Source: Pullichristensenella sp963930055
GTDB lineage: Bacteria; Bacillota; Clostridia; Christensenellales; Aristaeellaceae
Direction: 5' to 3'
Length of the DNA: 64,000 nucleotides
NCBI GenBank assembly: GCA_963930055.1
Contig: CAWVKS010000008.1
Location: 310,001 to 374,000, forward strand
Part shown: positions 22,923-32,344 of the stretch, piece after piece
Position numbering within the stretch: position 1 is the first letter of the stretch
Layout: every line of letters starts with the position of its first letter
Program-made: the position numbers and the translations under genes
The notes under the pieces: model-generated
Database searches by the model: none
The model's input: the letters and a program-made list of their open reading frames with translations, nothing else
What the model was told of the DNA's origin: nothing

Positions 22923-24305
22923 ATGCAGCGCGACAGCGAATTTCTGGCTACCGAAAAACCGTCAAAACTGCTTCTCAAGCTGGCGCTGCCCGCCGTGACC
23001 GCGCAGCTGGTCAACATGCTCTACAACATCGTCGACCGCATGTACATCGGCCGCCTGGAGGGCATCGGCACCGAGGCGCTGGCCGGCGTGGGCGCCTGCC
23101 TGCCCGTGATTTTGCTCGTCAGCGCCTTCGCCGCGCTGGCCAGCATGGGCGGCGCGCCGCGCGCTTCCATCTTCATGGGGCAGGGCGATCAGGAGAGCGC
23201 CGAAAGGACGATGGGCAACTGCATGACGCTTTTGCTCGTCCTCGCCGCCGTGCTCACCGCCGCGCTGCTCATCTTCCAAAGGCCCATCCTCCTCACCTTC
23301 GGCGCGCTGCCGGAGACGCTGCCCCACGCCCTTGACTATATGAACATCTACGCCATCGGCACGGTGTTCGTGCAGGTGGCGCTGGGCATGAACGCCTTCA
23401 TCACCGCGCAGGGCTTTTCGCGCACCAGCATGCTCACCGTGCTCATCGGCGCGGTGCTCAATATCGGCCTCGACCCGCTGCTTATGTTCACATTCGGCAT
23501 GGGCGTCAAGGGCGCGGCGCTGGCCACCATACTCTCGCAGGCGGTGTCGGCGGCGTGGGTCATCTGGTTCCTCCGCGGCAAGCGCACGGTGCTGCGGCTG
23601 AAACCGCGCTTCATGGCCCCGCGGCCAAAGCTGCTCCTGCCCTGCCTGGCGCTGGGCGTGTCGCCGTTTATCATGCAAGCCACGGAAGCGGCCATCAACG
23701 TCTGCTTCAACCGCCAGCTCGCCCTCTACGGCGGGGCGCTGGCCGTCAGTGCCATGACCATACTCGCAAGCGTCATGCAGTTTGCCATGCTGCCTTTGCA
23801 GGGGCTCACGCAGGGCGCGCAGCCCATCACCAGCTATAACTACGGCGCAAGGAACGCCGCGCGCGTGCGCGCCTCCTTCCGCGCGCTCTTTGCCGCCTGC
23901 ATGGCCTACGCCGGGGCGCTGTGGCTGGCGGTGATGCTCTTCCCGCACGGCTTCGCCGCCCTGTTCAGCGCCGACGAAGCGCTCATCGACTTCACCGCCC
24001 GGGCCCTGCGCGTCTACATGGCCGTGGGCGTGCTCTTCGGCGTGCAGCTGGCCTGCCAGCAGACGTTCATCGCCTTGGGCAACGCCAGGAGCTCCCTCTT
24101 CCTTGCGGTGCTTCGCAAGATCATATTGCTCATTCCCCTCATCTATCTGCTGCCGGCCATATTGCCCATGGACAAGACCATGGCCGTGTACCTCGCCGAG
24201 CCGGTGGCCGACTTCCTCGCCGTGACCACGACCGCGCTGCTGTTCGCCCGCCAGTTTCCCCGGGCGCTGCGCGCGCTGGAGGCTGACGAATGTACGAACC
24301 CCTGA
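22923..24305 (+). CDS. MATE-family multidrug/Na+ antiporter
   Basis: 460 residues, twelve predicted membrane helices in two halves. N-terminal LLKLALPAVTAQLVNMLYNIVDRMYIG and the second-half MQFAMLPLQGLTQGAQPITSYNYGA are classical MATE signatures (given here by their short cores NIVDRMYIG and QGAQPITSYNYG). Members export cationic drugs or metabolites with Na+ or H+. GGGAGG lies eight bases before the ATG, and the gene overlaps mfd by 16 bases. It sits between pth and mfd, which are usually direct neighbours, so it looks like an insertion into an old operon. Confidence 0.92.
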   Translation: MQRDSEFLATEKPSKLLLKLALPAVTAQLVNMLYNIVDRMYIGRLEGIGTEALAGVGACLPVILLVSAFAALASMGGAPRASIFMGQGDQESAERTMGNCMTLLLVLAAVLTAALLIFQRPILLTFGALPETLPHALDYMNIYAIGTVFVQVALGMNAFITAQGFSRTSMLTVLIGAVLNIGLDPLLMFTFGMGVKGAALATILSQAVSAAWVIWFLRGKRTVLRLKPRFMAPRPKLLLPCLALGVSPFIMQATEAAINVCFNRQLALYGGALAVSAMTILASVMQFAMLPLQGLTQGAQPITSYNYGARNAARVRASFRALFAACMAYAGALWLAVMLFPHGFAALFSADEALIDFTARALRVYMAVGVLFGVQLACQQTFIALGNARSSLFLAVLRKIILLIPLIYLLPAILPMDKTMAVYLAEPVADFLAVTTTALLFARQFPRALRALEADECTNP

Positions 24306-27300
24306 CCTGTCTCTTCGCCCCGCTGGAAAACCTTTCCGAGTTTGGCGCGCTGCAAGACGCGCTTTCCCGTCCGGGGGCCGCGCTGGCCTGCGGGCTGGAT
24401 GACGCGCAAAAACTGCACCTGACCGTGGCCGTGGCGCGCAAATTGGGCAGGCCGCTTTTGTTCGTCACCTCTAACGAAGTGGCGGCGCAGCGCGTGCGCG
24501 AGGACCTCAACGCCCTGCTGGGCGGCGGCGCGGCGCTGCTGCCGGCGCGGGACGTGTCCTTCGTGCGCACGGCGGCTTCCAGCCGCGAACTGACCATGCG
24601 CCGCCTGGAGGCGCTGGGCGCGGCGGCCACGGGCGAAGCCAGGGCGCTGGTGATGAGCGCCGAAACGCTCCTCTGTCGCCAGATGCCCCGCGCGCGCTTT
24701 TTGCAGAACGTCATCGAGGTCACGCCCGACATGCGCGTGGAGCCGACCGAACTCGTCGCCCGGCTGGTGGAGGCCGGCTATGAACGCACGGCGCTGGTGG
24801 AGGCGCGCGGCCAGTGCGCCCTGCGCGGCGGCATACTCGACGTCTACCCCGTGGGCATGCCCGAGGCCGTGCGATTGGAGTTTTTCGACGACGAGGTGGA
24901 CTCTTTGCGCGCCTTCGACGTCATGACCCAGCGCTCCACTTCCCACCTCGAACGCGCGCGCATCTACCCCGCCTCGGAAATGCTGCTCTCCGGCGAGGAA
25001 TACCTGCGCGCGGCGCACGCGCTCAAGGCCATGCTCTCCCATCGCGCCGGCGCGCTGCGCGGCGAGGGCCGGCAAAAGCGCCTCGAGCGCGAGTACGGCC
25101 TCATCCCCTACGAGGATTTTTTGAAGCTCACCGGCGAGGAGGGGGAGGCGGCCCGCGCCCCCGGGACCGGCGCCCTCACCCGCAATTTCCATACCGCGCT
25201 GACCGCGCTGGAGGCCGGGCACGACTTTGACGGCGCGGACAGCCTCGTGCCGGTGCTGGCCGGCTTTGCCGATACCGCCATCGACTACCTGGACGACCCC
25301 ATACTCGTCTTTGACCAGCCCGCGCGCCTGCGCGAGCGCGCCGAGAACCGCACGCTGGAATTCAAGGAGCACTTCGCCGCCGCCCTCGAACACGACGAGG
25401 CCCTGCCCAAACAGGCGGAGCTGCTGCTCACCTGGGACGAGGCGCTCGCCCGCGCCGACGGCCGCCGCGTGCTGGCCCTCTATCCCTTTTTGCGCACGGA
25501 GACGGACTTCAAGTTCAAGGCCGTCCTGCAGTTCGATGGCCGCAACGCCGCCGGGTACATGGGCAACATCCCGGAAATGGCGCGCGACCTGGACAAGTGG
25601 CTCAACGAGGGCTGGCGCGTGGCGCTGCTGGCCGGCGGCGTGGCGCGCGCAAAGCGCCTGCAGTCGGCGCTGGCGGCGCAGAAGATACAGGCGCAGCTGC
25701 CGGACGAGCCGCCCGAGGCGCTGCCCGCGGGCGAGGCGGTCATATTGCCCGCCACGCTTTCGCGCGGCTTCCTCTATCCCGCGGCGAAACTTGCCGTGGT
25801 CTGCGAGACGGACATCTTCGGCATGGGCCGCCAGAAGGCGCGCTCGCGCGCAAAGAGCGGCGAAAAGCTGGCCGCGTTTACAGACCTCGCCGTCGGCGAC
25901 TACGTGGTGCACGAAAACCACGGCGTCGGCCAGTACATGGGCACGGTGCGCCTGGCCTCGGAGGGCACCTACCGCGACTTTCTGCACATCCGCTATCAGG
26001 GCTCGGACAAACTCTACGTGCCCACCGACCAGCTCGACCGCGTGCAGAAATACATCGGCTCCGAGGGCGAGACGCCCAAGCTCAACCGTCTCTCCGGCGG
26101 CGAGTGGCAGCGGCAGAAGGCGCGCGTCAAGGCCTCCATCCAGGAGATTGCCGGCGAGCTTTTGAAGCTCTACGCCCACCGCGAGGCCACGCCCGGCCAC
26201 GCCTTCGACCCGGACACCCCCTGGCAGCGCGAATTCGAGGACAGCTTCCCCTACGAGGAGACCCCCGACCAGCTCGCCGCCATCGAGGACATCAAGCGCG
26301 ACATGGAAAAGCCGCGCATCATGGACCGCCTGCTCTGCGGCGACGTGGGCTACGGCAAGACCGAAGTGGCCCTGCGCGCCATCTTCAAGTGCGTGATGGG
26401 CGGCAAGCAGGCGGCGCTGCTGGCCCCGACCACCATTTTGGTGCAGCAGCACTACGCCACGATGATGAACCGCTTCCACGGCTTCCCCGTCAGGGTGGAC
26501 ACACTCTCGCGCTTCAAGACCGCGCAGGAACAGAAGGAGGTCATCCGCCAACTGGAGGCGGGGGAGCTGGACGTGGTCATCGGCACCCACCGCCTGCTTG
26601 GCAAGGACGTGAACTTCAAGGATCTCGGCCTTCTCGTCGTGGACGAGGAACAGCGCTTCGGCGTCGCCCACAAGGAGGCCATCAAAAAGCTCAAGCGCAC
26701 CGTGGACGTGCTCACGCTCACGGCCACGCCCATACCGCGCACGCTGCACATGTCCATGGTCGGCATCCGCGATATGAGCCTTTTGCAGTCCCCGCCCGAG
26801 GAACGCTACCCGGTGCAGACCTATGTGGTCGAATACTCGGACGGCCTCGTGCGCGACGCCATATTGCGCGAACTGGGGCGCGGCGGGCAGGTCTATGTGC
26901 TCAACAACCGCGTGCAGACCATCGACGTGGTCTATACGCGGCTGAAAAAGCTCGTGCCCGAGGCGCGCATCGCCGTCGGCCACGGCCAGATGCGCGAACA
27001 CGCGCTGGAGGACGTGATGCTCGACTTTTACGAGGGCAAGTTCGACGTGCTTCTGTGTACGACCATCATCGAAGCCGGGTTGGACGTGCCGCGCGCCAAC
27101 ACGCTCATTGTGCTCGACGCCGACCGCTTCGGCCTTGCGCAGCTTTATCAGCTGCGCGGCCGCGTGGGGCGCTCCAACCGCCTGGCCTACGCCTACCTCA
27201 CCGTCAGCCCCACCAAGGTGCTCACCGAGGCGGCGGAAAAGAGGCTCAACGCCATCCGCGAGTTCACCGAGTTCGGCTCCGGCTTCCGCGTGGCCATGCG

Positions 27301-27916
27301 CGATCTGGAAATTCGCGGCGCGGGCAATCTGCTGGGCGCGGAACAGTCCGGCTTCATGGCCTCCGTGGGCTACGACCTGTATGTAAAGATGATCGAGGAG
27401 ACCGTGCGCGAGATGCGCGGCGACGTCTCCCGCGGCGATGTGGAGACGCGCGTGGATCTCAAGGTGGACGCCTATCTTCCGCAGGAATATGTGCCCAGCG
27501 ACGTCATGCGCGTGGAGATGTACAAGAAGATCGCCTCCATCCGCGACCGCGCCGGCCGCGAGGACCTCATCGAGGAACTGATCGACCGCTTCGGCGACCC
27601 CAACCGTCCGGTGATGAACCTCATCGAGACCGCCCACCTCAAGGCGCTCTGTTCGAATCTGGGCATCGACAATGTGAGCATGAAGGGCGGCGAGATGGTG
27701 CTGCGCTTCTCCATCGCCGCGCGGCTCGATCCGATGAAACTGCTCATGGCCGTCAAGCCCCACGAGGCGAGATTGCGGCTGGTGGGCACCAACCCGCCCG
27801 CCCTGCGCTTCTTTGACGTCAGGCGCAAGACCGCCGAGGAACTTTTGCCCGAGGCTGTGCGCGTCATGGAGGACATACTCGCCCGCATGGAGGGCAAAGA
27901 GGAGGTGCAGGCGTGA
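24290..27916 (+). CDS. mfd: Transcription-repair coupling factor
   Basis: 1208 residues, full length. Mfd removes RNA polymerase stalled at DNA damage and recruits UvrA. Domain order: UvrB-like N-terminal domain 1-380 (GGILDVYPVG, FFDDEVDSLR), RNA polymerase-interacting domain about 540-600 (GDYVVHENHGVGQY), superfamily 2 translocase from 640 (Walker A LLCGDVGYGKTEVA, box LLVVDEEQRFGV, TLTATPIPRTLHMS, QLRGRVGRS) and a C-terminal autoinhibitory domain. The start overlaps the MATE stop; the stop overlaps the ygiQ start by four bases (GTGA). All key motifs are intact. Confidence 0.97.
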   Translation: MYEPLTCLFAPLENLSEFGALQDALSRPGAALACGLDDAQKLHLTVAVARKLGRPLLFVTSNEVAAQRVREDLNALLGGGAALLPARDVSFVRTAASSRELTMRRLEALGAAATGEARALVMSAETLLCRQMPRARFLQNVIEVTPDMRVEPTELVARLVEAGYERTALVEARGQCALRGGILDVYPVGMPEAVRLEFFDDEVDSLRAFDVMTQRSTSHLERARIYPASEMLLSGEEYLRAAHALKAMLSHRAGALRGEGRQKRLEREYGLIPYEDFLKLTGEEGEAARAPGTGALTRNFHTALTALEAGHDFDGADSLVPVLAGFADTAIDYLDDPILVFDQPARLRERAENRTLEFKEHFAAALEHDEALPKQAELLLTWDEALARADGRRVLALYPFLRTETDFKFKAVLQFDGRNAAGYMGNIPEMARDLDKWLNEGWRVALLAGGVARAKRLQSALAAQKIQAQLPDEPPEALPAGEAVILPATLSRGFLYPAAKLAVVCETDIFGMGRQKARSRAKSGEKLAAFTDLAVGDYVVHENHGVGQYMGTVRLASEGTYRDFLHIRYQGSDKLYVPTDQLDRVQKYIGSEGETPKLNRLSGGEWQRQKARVKASIQEIAGELLKLYAHREATPGHAFDPDTPWQREFEDSFPYEETPDQLAAIEDIKRDMEKPRIMDRLLCGDVGYGKTEVALRAIFKCVMGGKQAALLAPTTILVQQHYATMMNRFHGFPVRVDTLSRFKTAQEQKEVIRQLEAGELDVVIGTHRLLGKDVNFKDLGLLVVDEEQRFGVAHKEAIKKLKRTVDVLTLTATPIPRTLHMSMVGIRDMSLLQSPPEERYPVQTYVVEYSDGLVRDAILRELGRGGQVYVLNNRVQTIDVVYTRLKKLVPEARIAVGHGQMREHALEDVMLDFYEGKFDVLLCTTIIEAGLDVPRANTLIVLDADRFGLAQLYQLRGRVGRSNRLAYAYLTVSPTKVLTEAAEKRLNAIREFTEFGSGFRVAMRDLEIRGAGNLLGAEQSGFMASVGYDLYVKMIEETVREMRGDVSRGDVETRVDLKVDAYLPQEYVPSDVMRVEMYKKIASIRDRAGREDLIEELIDRFGDPNRPVMNLIETAHLKALCSNLGIDNVSMKGGEMVLRFSIAARLDPMKLLMAVKPHEARLRLVGTNPPALRFFDVRRKTAEELLPEAVRVMEDILARMEGKEEVQA

Positions 27917-29859
27917 GCTTTCTGCCCGTCACCTTGGCCGAGTGCCGCGCGTGCGGCTGGGAGGCGCCGGACTTTGTCTACGTCACCGGCGACGCCTACG
28001 TCGATCACCCCTCCTTCGGGCTGGCCATCATCTCCCGCGTGCTGGAAAAGGCCGGTTACCGCGTGGCCATGCTGCCGCAGCCGGACTGGCACGATTGCGC
28101 GGACTTTCAGCGCTTCGGCCGCCCGCGCCTCGGCTTTCTCGTCACCGCCGGGGTCATCGACTCCATGGTCAACCACTACACCGTGGCGAAAAAGCCCCGC
28201 GACCGCGACGTCTATTCCCCCGGCGGCAAGGCGGGCATGCGCCCGGATCGCGCCACCATCGTCTACGCCAACCGCATCCGTCAGGCGTACGGCAATGTGC
28301 CGATCCTGCTCGGCGGCGTGGAGGCGTCCTTGCGCCGCTTTGCCCACTACGACTACTGGGACGACCGCGTGCGCAATTCCTGCCTTGTGGACGCGGGCGC
28401 GGACGTGCTGATGTTCGGCATGGGCGAACGCTCCATCCTCCGCGTCGCCAGGTGGCTGGAAGAAGGCCGCCCCGTTTCCGAACTGCGCGTTCCCGGCACC
28501 TGCGTGATGGTCTCCGAGCCGCCCGCGGGGGCGCTCGCGCTGCCCGCCATGGAGGAAGTCGCCGCCGACCGCGCCGCCTACGCCCGCGCCTTCAAAACGC
28601 AGTACGACGAACAGGACCCCGTGCGCGGCCACGCGCTCTGCCAGAAGCACGGCAAGCGCTATCTTCTGCAAAACCCGCCGGACATGCCCCTTTCGCGGCA
28701 GGAGCTGGACGACGTCTACGCCCTGCCCTACGAGCGCGCCTGGCACCCCATGTACGACAGGGACGGCGGCGTGCCCGCGCTCGCCGAGGTCAAGTTTTCC
28801 ATCGCCCACGTGCGCGGCTGCTTCGGGGCCTGCAACTTCTGCGCCCTCACCTTCCATCAGGGACGCATCGTCACCTCGCGCAGCAAGGCGTCCATCCTCC
28901 GCGAGGCGAAATTGCTGGCGCGCTCGCGCGATTTCAAGGGCTACATACACGATGTCGGCGGCCCCACGGCCAACTTCCGCCGCCCCGCCTGCAAAGGCCA
29001 GCTCGAACGCGGGGCCTGCAAGGGCAAACAGTGCCTCTTCCCCAGGCCGTGCAAAAACCTCGATGCCGACCACCGCGAGTATGTGGACATCCTCCGCGCA
29101 CTGCGCGAGGTTCCCGGGGTGAAGAAGGTGTTCGTGCGCTCCGGCGTGCGCTTCGACTACGCGCTTGCGGACAGGGACGGGACGTTTCTGCGCGAGCTCG
29201 TCGCCCATCACGTCAGCGGCCAATTGAAGGTCGCCCCGGAACACATCAGCCCCCGCGTGCTGCGCTGTATGGGCAAGCCCGCGCCCGAGGTGTTCGAGCG
29301 CTTTGCGCGCCGCTTTCAGCAGCTCAACGAGGAACTGGGGCTGAAGCAGTATCTCGTGCCCTACTTCATTTCCAGCCACCCCGGTTGCGAACTTGCCGAC
29401 GCGGTGCTGCTGGCCGAGTACATCCACGATACCGGCCGCCACCCCGAGCAGGTGCAGGATTTTTACCCCACCCCCGGCACGCTCTCCACGGCCATGTTCT
29501 ATACCGGCCTCGACCCGCGCGACATGTCGCCCGTCTACGTGCCGCGCGACCCGCACGAAAAGGCCATGCAGCGCGCGCTGATGCAGTATTTCCGCCCCGA
29601 GAACCACGCGCTGGCGCTCGAAGCCCTGCGCCGCGCCGGGCGGGAAGATCTGATCGGCTTTGGCAGGGAATGCCTCATCCCCCCGCGCCCCATCCGGCGG
29701 GAGGGGAAGGGGGAGAGGGGCGCCCGTCCCGCGCCCGGCAGGGGCGGAAAGCCCTCGGGCGCGCCCCGCAAAGGCGGCAGGCCGGAGCGCCCCTCCGCGC
29801 CCAAGCCCAAGAAGAAGCGCCCCGCCAGGCCCTCGCCCACCGGCAAGCGGCGCGTGTAG
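27913..29859 (+). CDS. YgiQ-family radical SAM protein
   Basis: 648 residues. A B12-binding-like N-terminal region is followed by the radical SAM cluster motif HVRGCFGACNFCALTFHQGR (CxxxCxxC, around residue 305) and the YgiQ-typical extra Cys blocks CKGQLERGACKGKQC. The last 60 residues are a low-complexity tail rich in Pro, Arg, Gly and Lys, likely to contact nucleic acid. The function of YgiQ proteins is not established; RNA or tRNA modification is suspected. GTG 27913 overlaps the mfd stop, so translation is coupled. Last gene of the operon. Confidence 0.92.
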   Translation: MSFLPVTLAECRACGWEAPDFVYVTGDAYVDHPSFGLAIISRVLEKAGYRVAMLPQPDWHDCADFQRFGRPRLGFLVTAGVIDSMVNHYTVAKKPRDRDVYSPGGKAGMRPDRATIVYANRIRQAYGNVPILLGGVEASLRRFAHYDYWDDRVRNSCLVDAGADVLMFGMGERSILRVARWLEEGRPVSELRVPGTCVMVSEPPAGALALPAMEEVAADRAAYARAFKTQYDEQDPVRGHALCQKHGKRYLLQNPPDMPLSRQELDDVYALPYERAWHPMYDRDGGVPALAEVKFSIAHVRGCFGACNFCALTFHQGRIVTSRSKASILREAKLLARSRDFKGYIHDVGGPTANFRRPACKGQLERGACKGKQCLFPRPCKNLDADHREYVDILRALREVPGVKKVFVRSGVRFDYALADRDGTFLRELVAHHVSGQLKVAPEHISPRVLRCMGKPAPEVFERFARRFQQLNEELGLKQYLVPYFISSHPGCELADAVLLAEYIHDTGRHPEQVQDFYPTPGTLSTAMFYTGLDPRDMSPVYVPRDPHEKAMQRALMQYFRPENHALALEALRRAGREDLIGFGRECLIPPRPIRREGKGERGARPAPGRGGKPSGAPRKGGRPERPSAPKPKKKRPARPSPTGKRRV

Positions 29860-29872
29860 ACATCGCCCCGTG

Positions 29873-29919
29873 GCGGCCCCTGGACAGAAGATCCGCCCTC
29901 TGTCCAGGGGCCGCTTTTT
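29873..29919 (+). terminator. Intrinsic terminator of the pth-ygiQ operon
   Basis: The 15-bp stem GCGGCCCCTGGACAG with its complement is followed by TTTTT. Confidence 0.92.
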
Positions 29920-29963
29920 GTGCGTTTTTCGCCTTCGCTTGCGGGGCAGATTGGTCTATATAG

Positions 29964-30062
29964 AATCTTTATATACAATCTTTATAAAAAAGTCATATAT
30001 TCCAATTCCTTTGTAATATGATTTTTCTATAATGATACAAGGGAGGGGATGCGGTCATCCCC
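29964..30062 (+). promoter_or_regulatory. A+T-rich hppA upstream region with direct repeats and leader hairpin
   Basis: AATCTTTATA occurs twice at 13-bp spacing (29964-29973, 29977-29986). A TATAAT lies at about 30029-30034 with only a weak -35 17 bases upstream. The leader has GGGGATG/CATCCCC (30045-30062). The repeats look like a regulator site aligned on one helix face; the marked A+T bias stands out from the surroundings. Confidence 0.5.
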
Positions 30063-30092
30063 TCAATATCGCAAAAAAGGAATGTGGTGGAA

Positions 30093-32255
30093 ATGTATCT
30101 GATCCTGGTGATCGTCGCCGCGCTCGCCGCGCTCGGCTTCGCCGCCTACAACTTCTTCTTTGTGAAGAAGCTGGACGAAGGCACGAGCACGATGAAGGAG
30201 ATCGCCGCGGCCATCCGCGAGGGCGCGAACGCCTTCATCAACTACGAGTACAAGGTCCTCTATCTGGTCGTGGCCGTGGTCGCCGTCATCATGGCCGTGG
30301 TCACGAGCTGGGAGAGCGCCGTGGCGCTGGTCATCGGCTCGATCATGTCCGGCTGCGCGGGCTTTGTGGGCATGCGCATCGCCACTTACGCCAATGTTCG
30401 CGTCTCCAACGAGGCGCGCGTCACCCGCAAATTGGGAAAGACGTTGCAGGTCGCCTTCCGCGGCGGCAGCGTCATGGGCCTGTGCGTGGCGGGCTTTGCC
30501 CTGCTCGGCCTTTCCATCGTCTTTCTGATCTTCGGTTTCGGCATGGGCCAGCTCAACGCGGAGAACTTCGTTTCCACCACGAACTGGATGGGCGTTTCCT
30601 TCGTGCCCTTCACCATGACCATGTCCGGCTACGCGCTGGGCTGCTCCATCGTGGCCATGTTCAACCGCGTGGGCGGCGGCATCTACACCAAGGCGGCGGA
30701 CATGGGCGCTGACCTGGTCGGCAAGACCGAGGCGCACATCCCCGAGGACGACCCCCGCAACCCCGCCACCATCGCCGACAACGTGGGCGACAACGTGGGC
30801 GACGTGGCCGGTCTGGGCAGCGACCTTCTGGAGAGCTACATGGGCGCCATCTCCTCGGCGGTCATACTCGCCTTCTCGCTGTTCACCACCAACAATGTCC
30901 TAAGCGCCGGCTCCATCACCACGGCGATGCTCCAGTCCATGTTCGTCTACCCGGTGGCCTTCTGCTCCCTGGGCCTGATCGCCTGCGTGCTGGGCATCGG
31001 CTGGCTGCTGATGCGCAAAAACGTCTCCGACCACCCGCACAAGGAGCTCAACGGCGCGACCTATGTCTCCGCCGGCCTTACGCTGGTGCTCGGCCTCATC
31101 CTCACGTTCATCATGTTCCGCGGCGTCGATCTTTCCGTGGTCGGCTTCAAGCTCGGCTGGTTCTCCCCGTGGGTCGGCGCGGCGCTGGGCCTCATCGCCG
31201 GCGTGGTCATCGGCATGATCGCCGAATACTACACTTCCGCGGACTACAAGCCCACGCAGGCCGTGGCGCAGGCCAGCAAGGAAGGCCCGGCGCTGACCAT
31301 TACGCAGGGCCTGGCGCTGGGCATGAAGAGCTGCATGGCCCCCTGCATCATCCTCGGCCTGGCCATCGTGCTCGCCCACTACGTGGCGGGCGTCTACGGC
31401 GTGGCCATGTCGGCGGTGGGCATGCTCTCCTTCGTGGCGGCCACCGTTTCCGTGGACACCTACGGCCCCATCTCCGACAATGCCGGCGGCATCGCCGAGA
31501 TGAGCGCCCTCGACCCCGAGGTACGCGAGATCACCGACACGCTCGATTCCGTGGGCAACACCACGGCGGCCATCGGCAAGGGCTTCGCCATCGGCTCCGG
31601 CTCGCTGGCGGCGCTGGCGCTGATGATCTCCTACCTCTACGCCTACAACGACCCGACCACCGACCTGGTGCTCAACATCATCAACCCCCTGACGCTGGCC
31701 GGCGCCATCATCGGCGCGGCGCTGCCCTTCCTCTTCAGCGGCATGCTCATCGAGGCCGTGGCCAAGGCCGCGCGCAAGATGGTCGAGGAAGTGCGCCGCC
31801 AGTTCAGGACCATTCCCGGCATCCTTGAAGGCAAAGCGCGCCCGGACTACAAGACCTGCATCTCCATTTCCACCAAGGGCGCCATCGGCGAAATGAAGGT
31901 GCCGGCGCTCCTGGCCATCGTCGTGCCCGTGGTGTGCGGCTTCATCGCCGGGCCGGAGTTCGTGGGCGGCCTGATCATCGGCTCCACGCTCTGCTCGATC
32001 ATGATCGCCATCTTCACCGGCAACGCCGGCGGCGCGTGGGACAACGGCAAGAAGCACATCGAACAAGGCGGCGTCGAGGGCGCGGCCAAGGGCGACGAAG
32101 TCCACGCCGCCGCCGTGGTCGGCGACACCGTGGGCGACCCGCTCAAGGACACCGTCGGCCCCTGCCTGGACATCTTCATCAAGATCATGTCCACCGTCTC
32201 CCTGGTGGCCGTGGCGGTGTTTTCCAAGTACAACCTCTTTGGCCTGTTCTTCTAA
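30093..32255 (+). CDS. hppA: Membrane-bound ion-pumping pyrophosphatase
   Basis: 720 residues, about sixteen membrane helices. The enzyme couples pyrophosphate hydrolysis to H+ and/or Na+ export. The catalytic loop KAADMGADLVGKTEAHIPEDDPRNPATIADNVGDNVGD is present (core GADLVGKTE and NVGDNVGDVAG), as are the later VSVDTYGPISDNAGG and the C-terminal GDTVGDPLKDTVGP. The segment GNTTAAIGKG has Ala rather than Lys at the key position, which places it in the K+-dependent class; Na+ versus H+ specificity is not readable here. ATG 30093 is taken; GTG 30084 or 30087 are alternatives closer to AAGGA. Monocistronic with a strong terminator. Confidence 0.95.
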   Translation: MYLILVIVAALAALGFAAYNFFFVKKLDEGTSTMKEIAAAIREGANAFINYEYKVLYLVVAVVAVIMAVVTSWESAVALVIGSIMSGCAGFVGMRIATYANVRVSNEARVTRKLGKTLQVAFRGGSVMGLCVAGFALLGLSIVFLIFGFGMGQLNAENFVSTTNWMGVSFVPFTMTMSGYALGCSIVAMFNRVGGGIYTKAADMGADLVGKTEAHIPEDDPRNPATIADNVGDNVGDVAGLGSDLLESYMGAISSAVILAFSLFTTNNVLSAGSITTAMLQSMFVYPVAFCSLGLIACVLGIGWLLMRKNVSDHPHKELNGATYVSAGLTLVLGLILTFIMFRGVDLSVVGFKLGWFSPWVGAALGLIAGVVIGMIAEYYTSADYKPTQAVAQASKEGPALTITQGLALGMKSCMAPCIILGLAIVLAHYVAGVYGVAMSAVGMLSFVAATVSVDTYGPISDNAGGIAEMSALDPEVREITDTLDSVGNTTAAIGKGFAIGSGSLAALALMISYLYAYNDPTTDLVLNIINPLTLAGAIIGAALPFLFSGMLIEAVAKAARKMVEEVRRQFRTIPGILEGKARPDYKTCISISTKGAIGEMKVPALLAIVVPVVCGFIAGPEFVGGLIIGSTLCSIMIAIFTGNAGGAWDNGKKHIEQGGVEGAAKGDEVHAAAVVGDTVGDPLKDTVGPCLDIFIKIMSTVSLVAVAVFSKYNLFGLFF

Positions 32256-32266
32256 AAGGGCAGAAC

Positions 32267-32310
32267 AAAACCCCCGAGGCATCGTTTCCCGATGTGCCTC
32301 GGGGGTTTTG
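32267..32310 (+). terminator. Intrinsic terminator of hppA, probably bidirectional
   Basis: AAAACCCCCGAGGCA pairs with TGCCTCGGGGGTTTT. It also lies after mcrC on the other strand. Confidence 0.9.
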
Positions 32311-32344
32311 CTTCAGAGCGCAGGGAAACATGCCGACACCACGT

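Noticed and set aside
24143..27763. A 1206-codon minus-strand open frame opposite mfd
   Set aside because: Shadow of mfd; no ribosome site and no domain.
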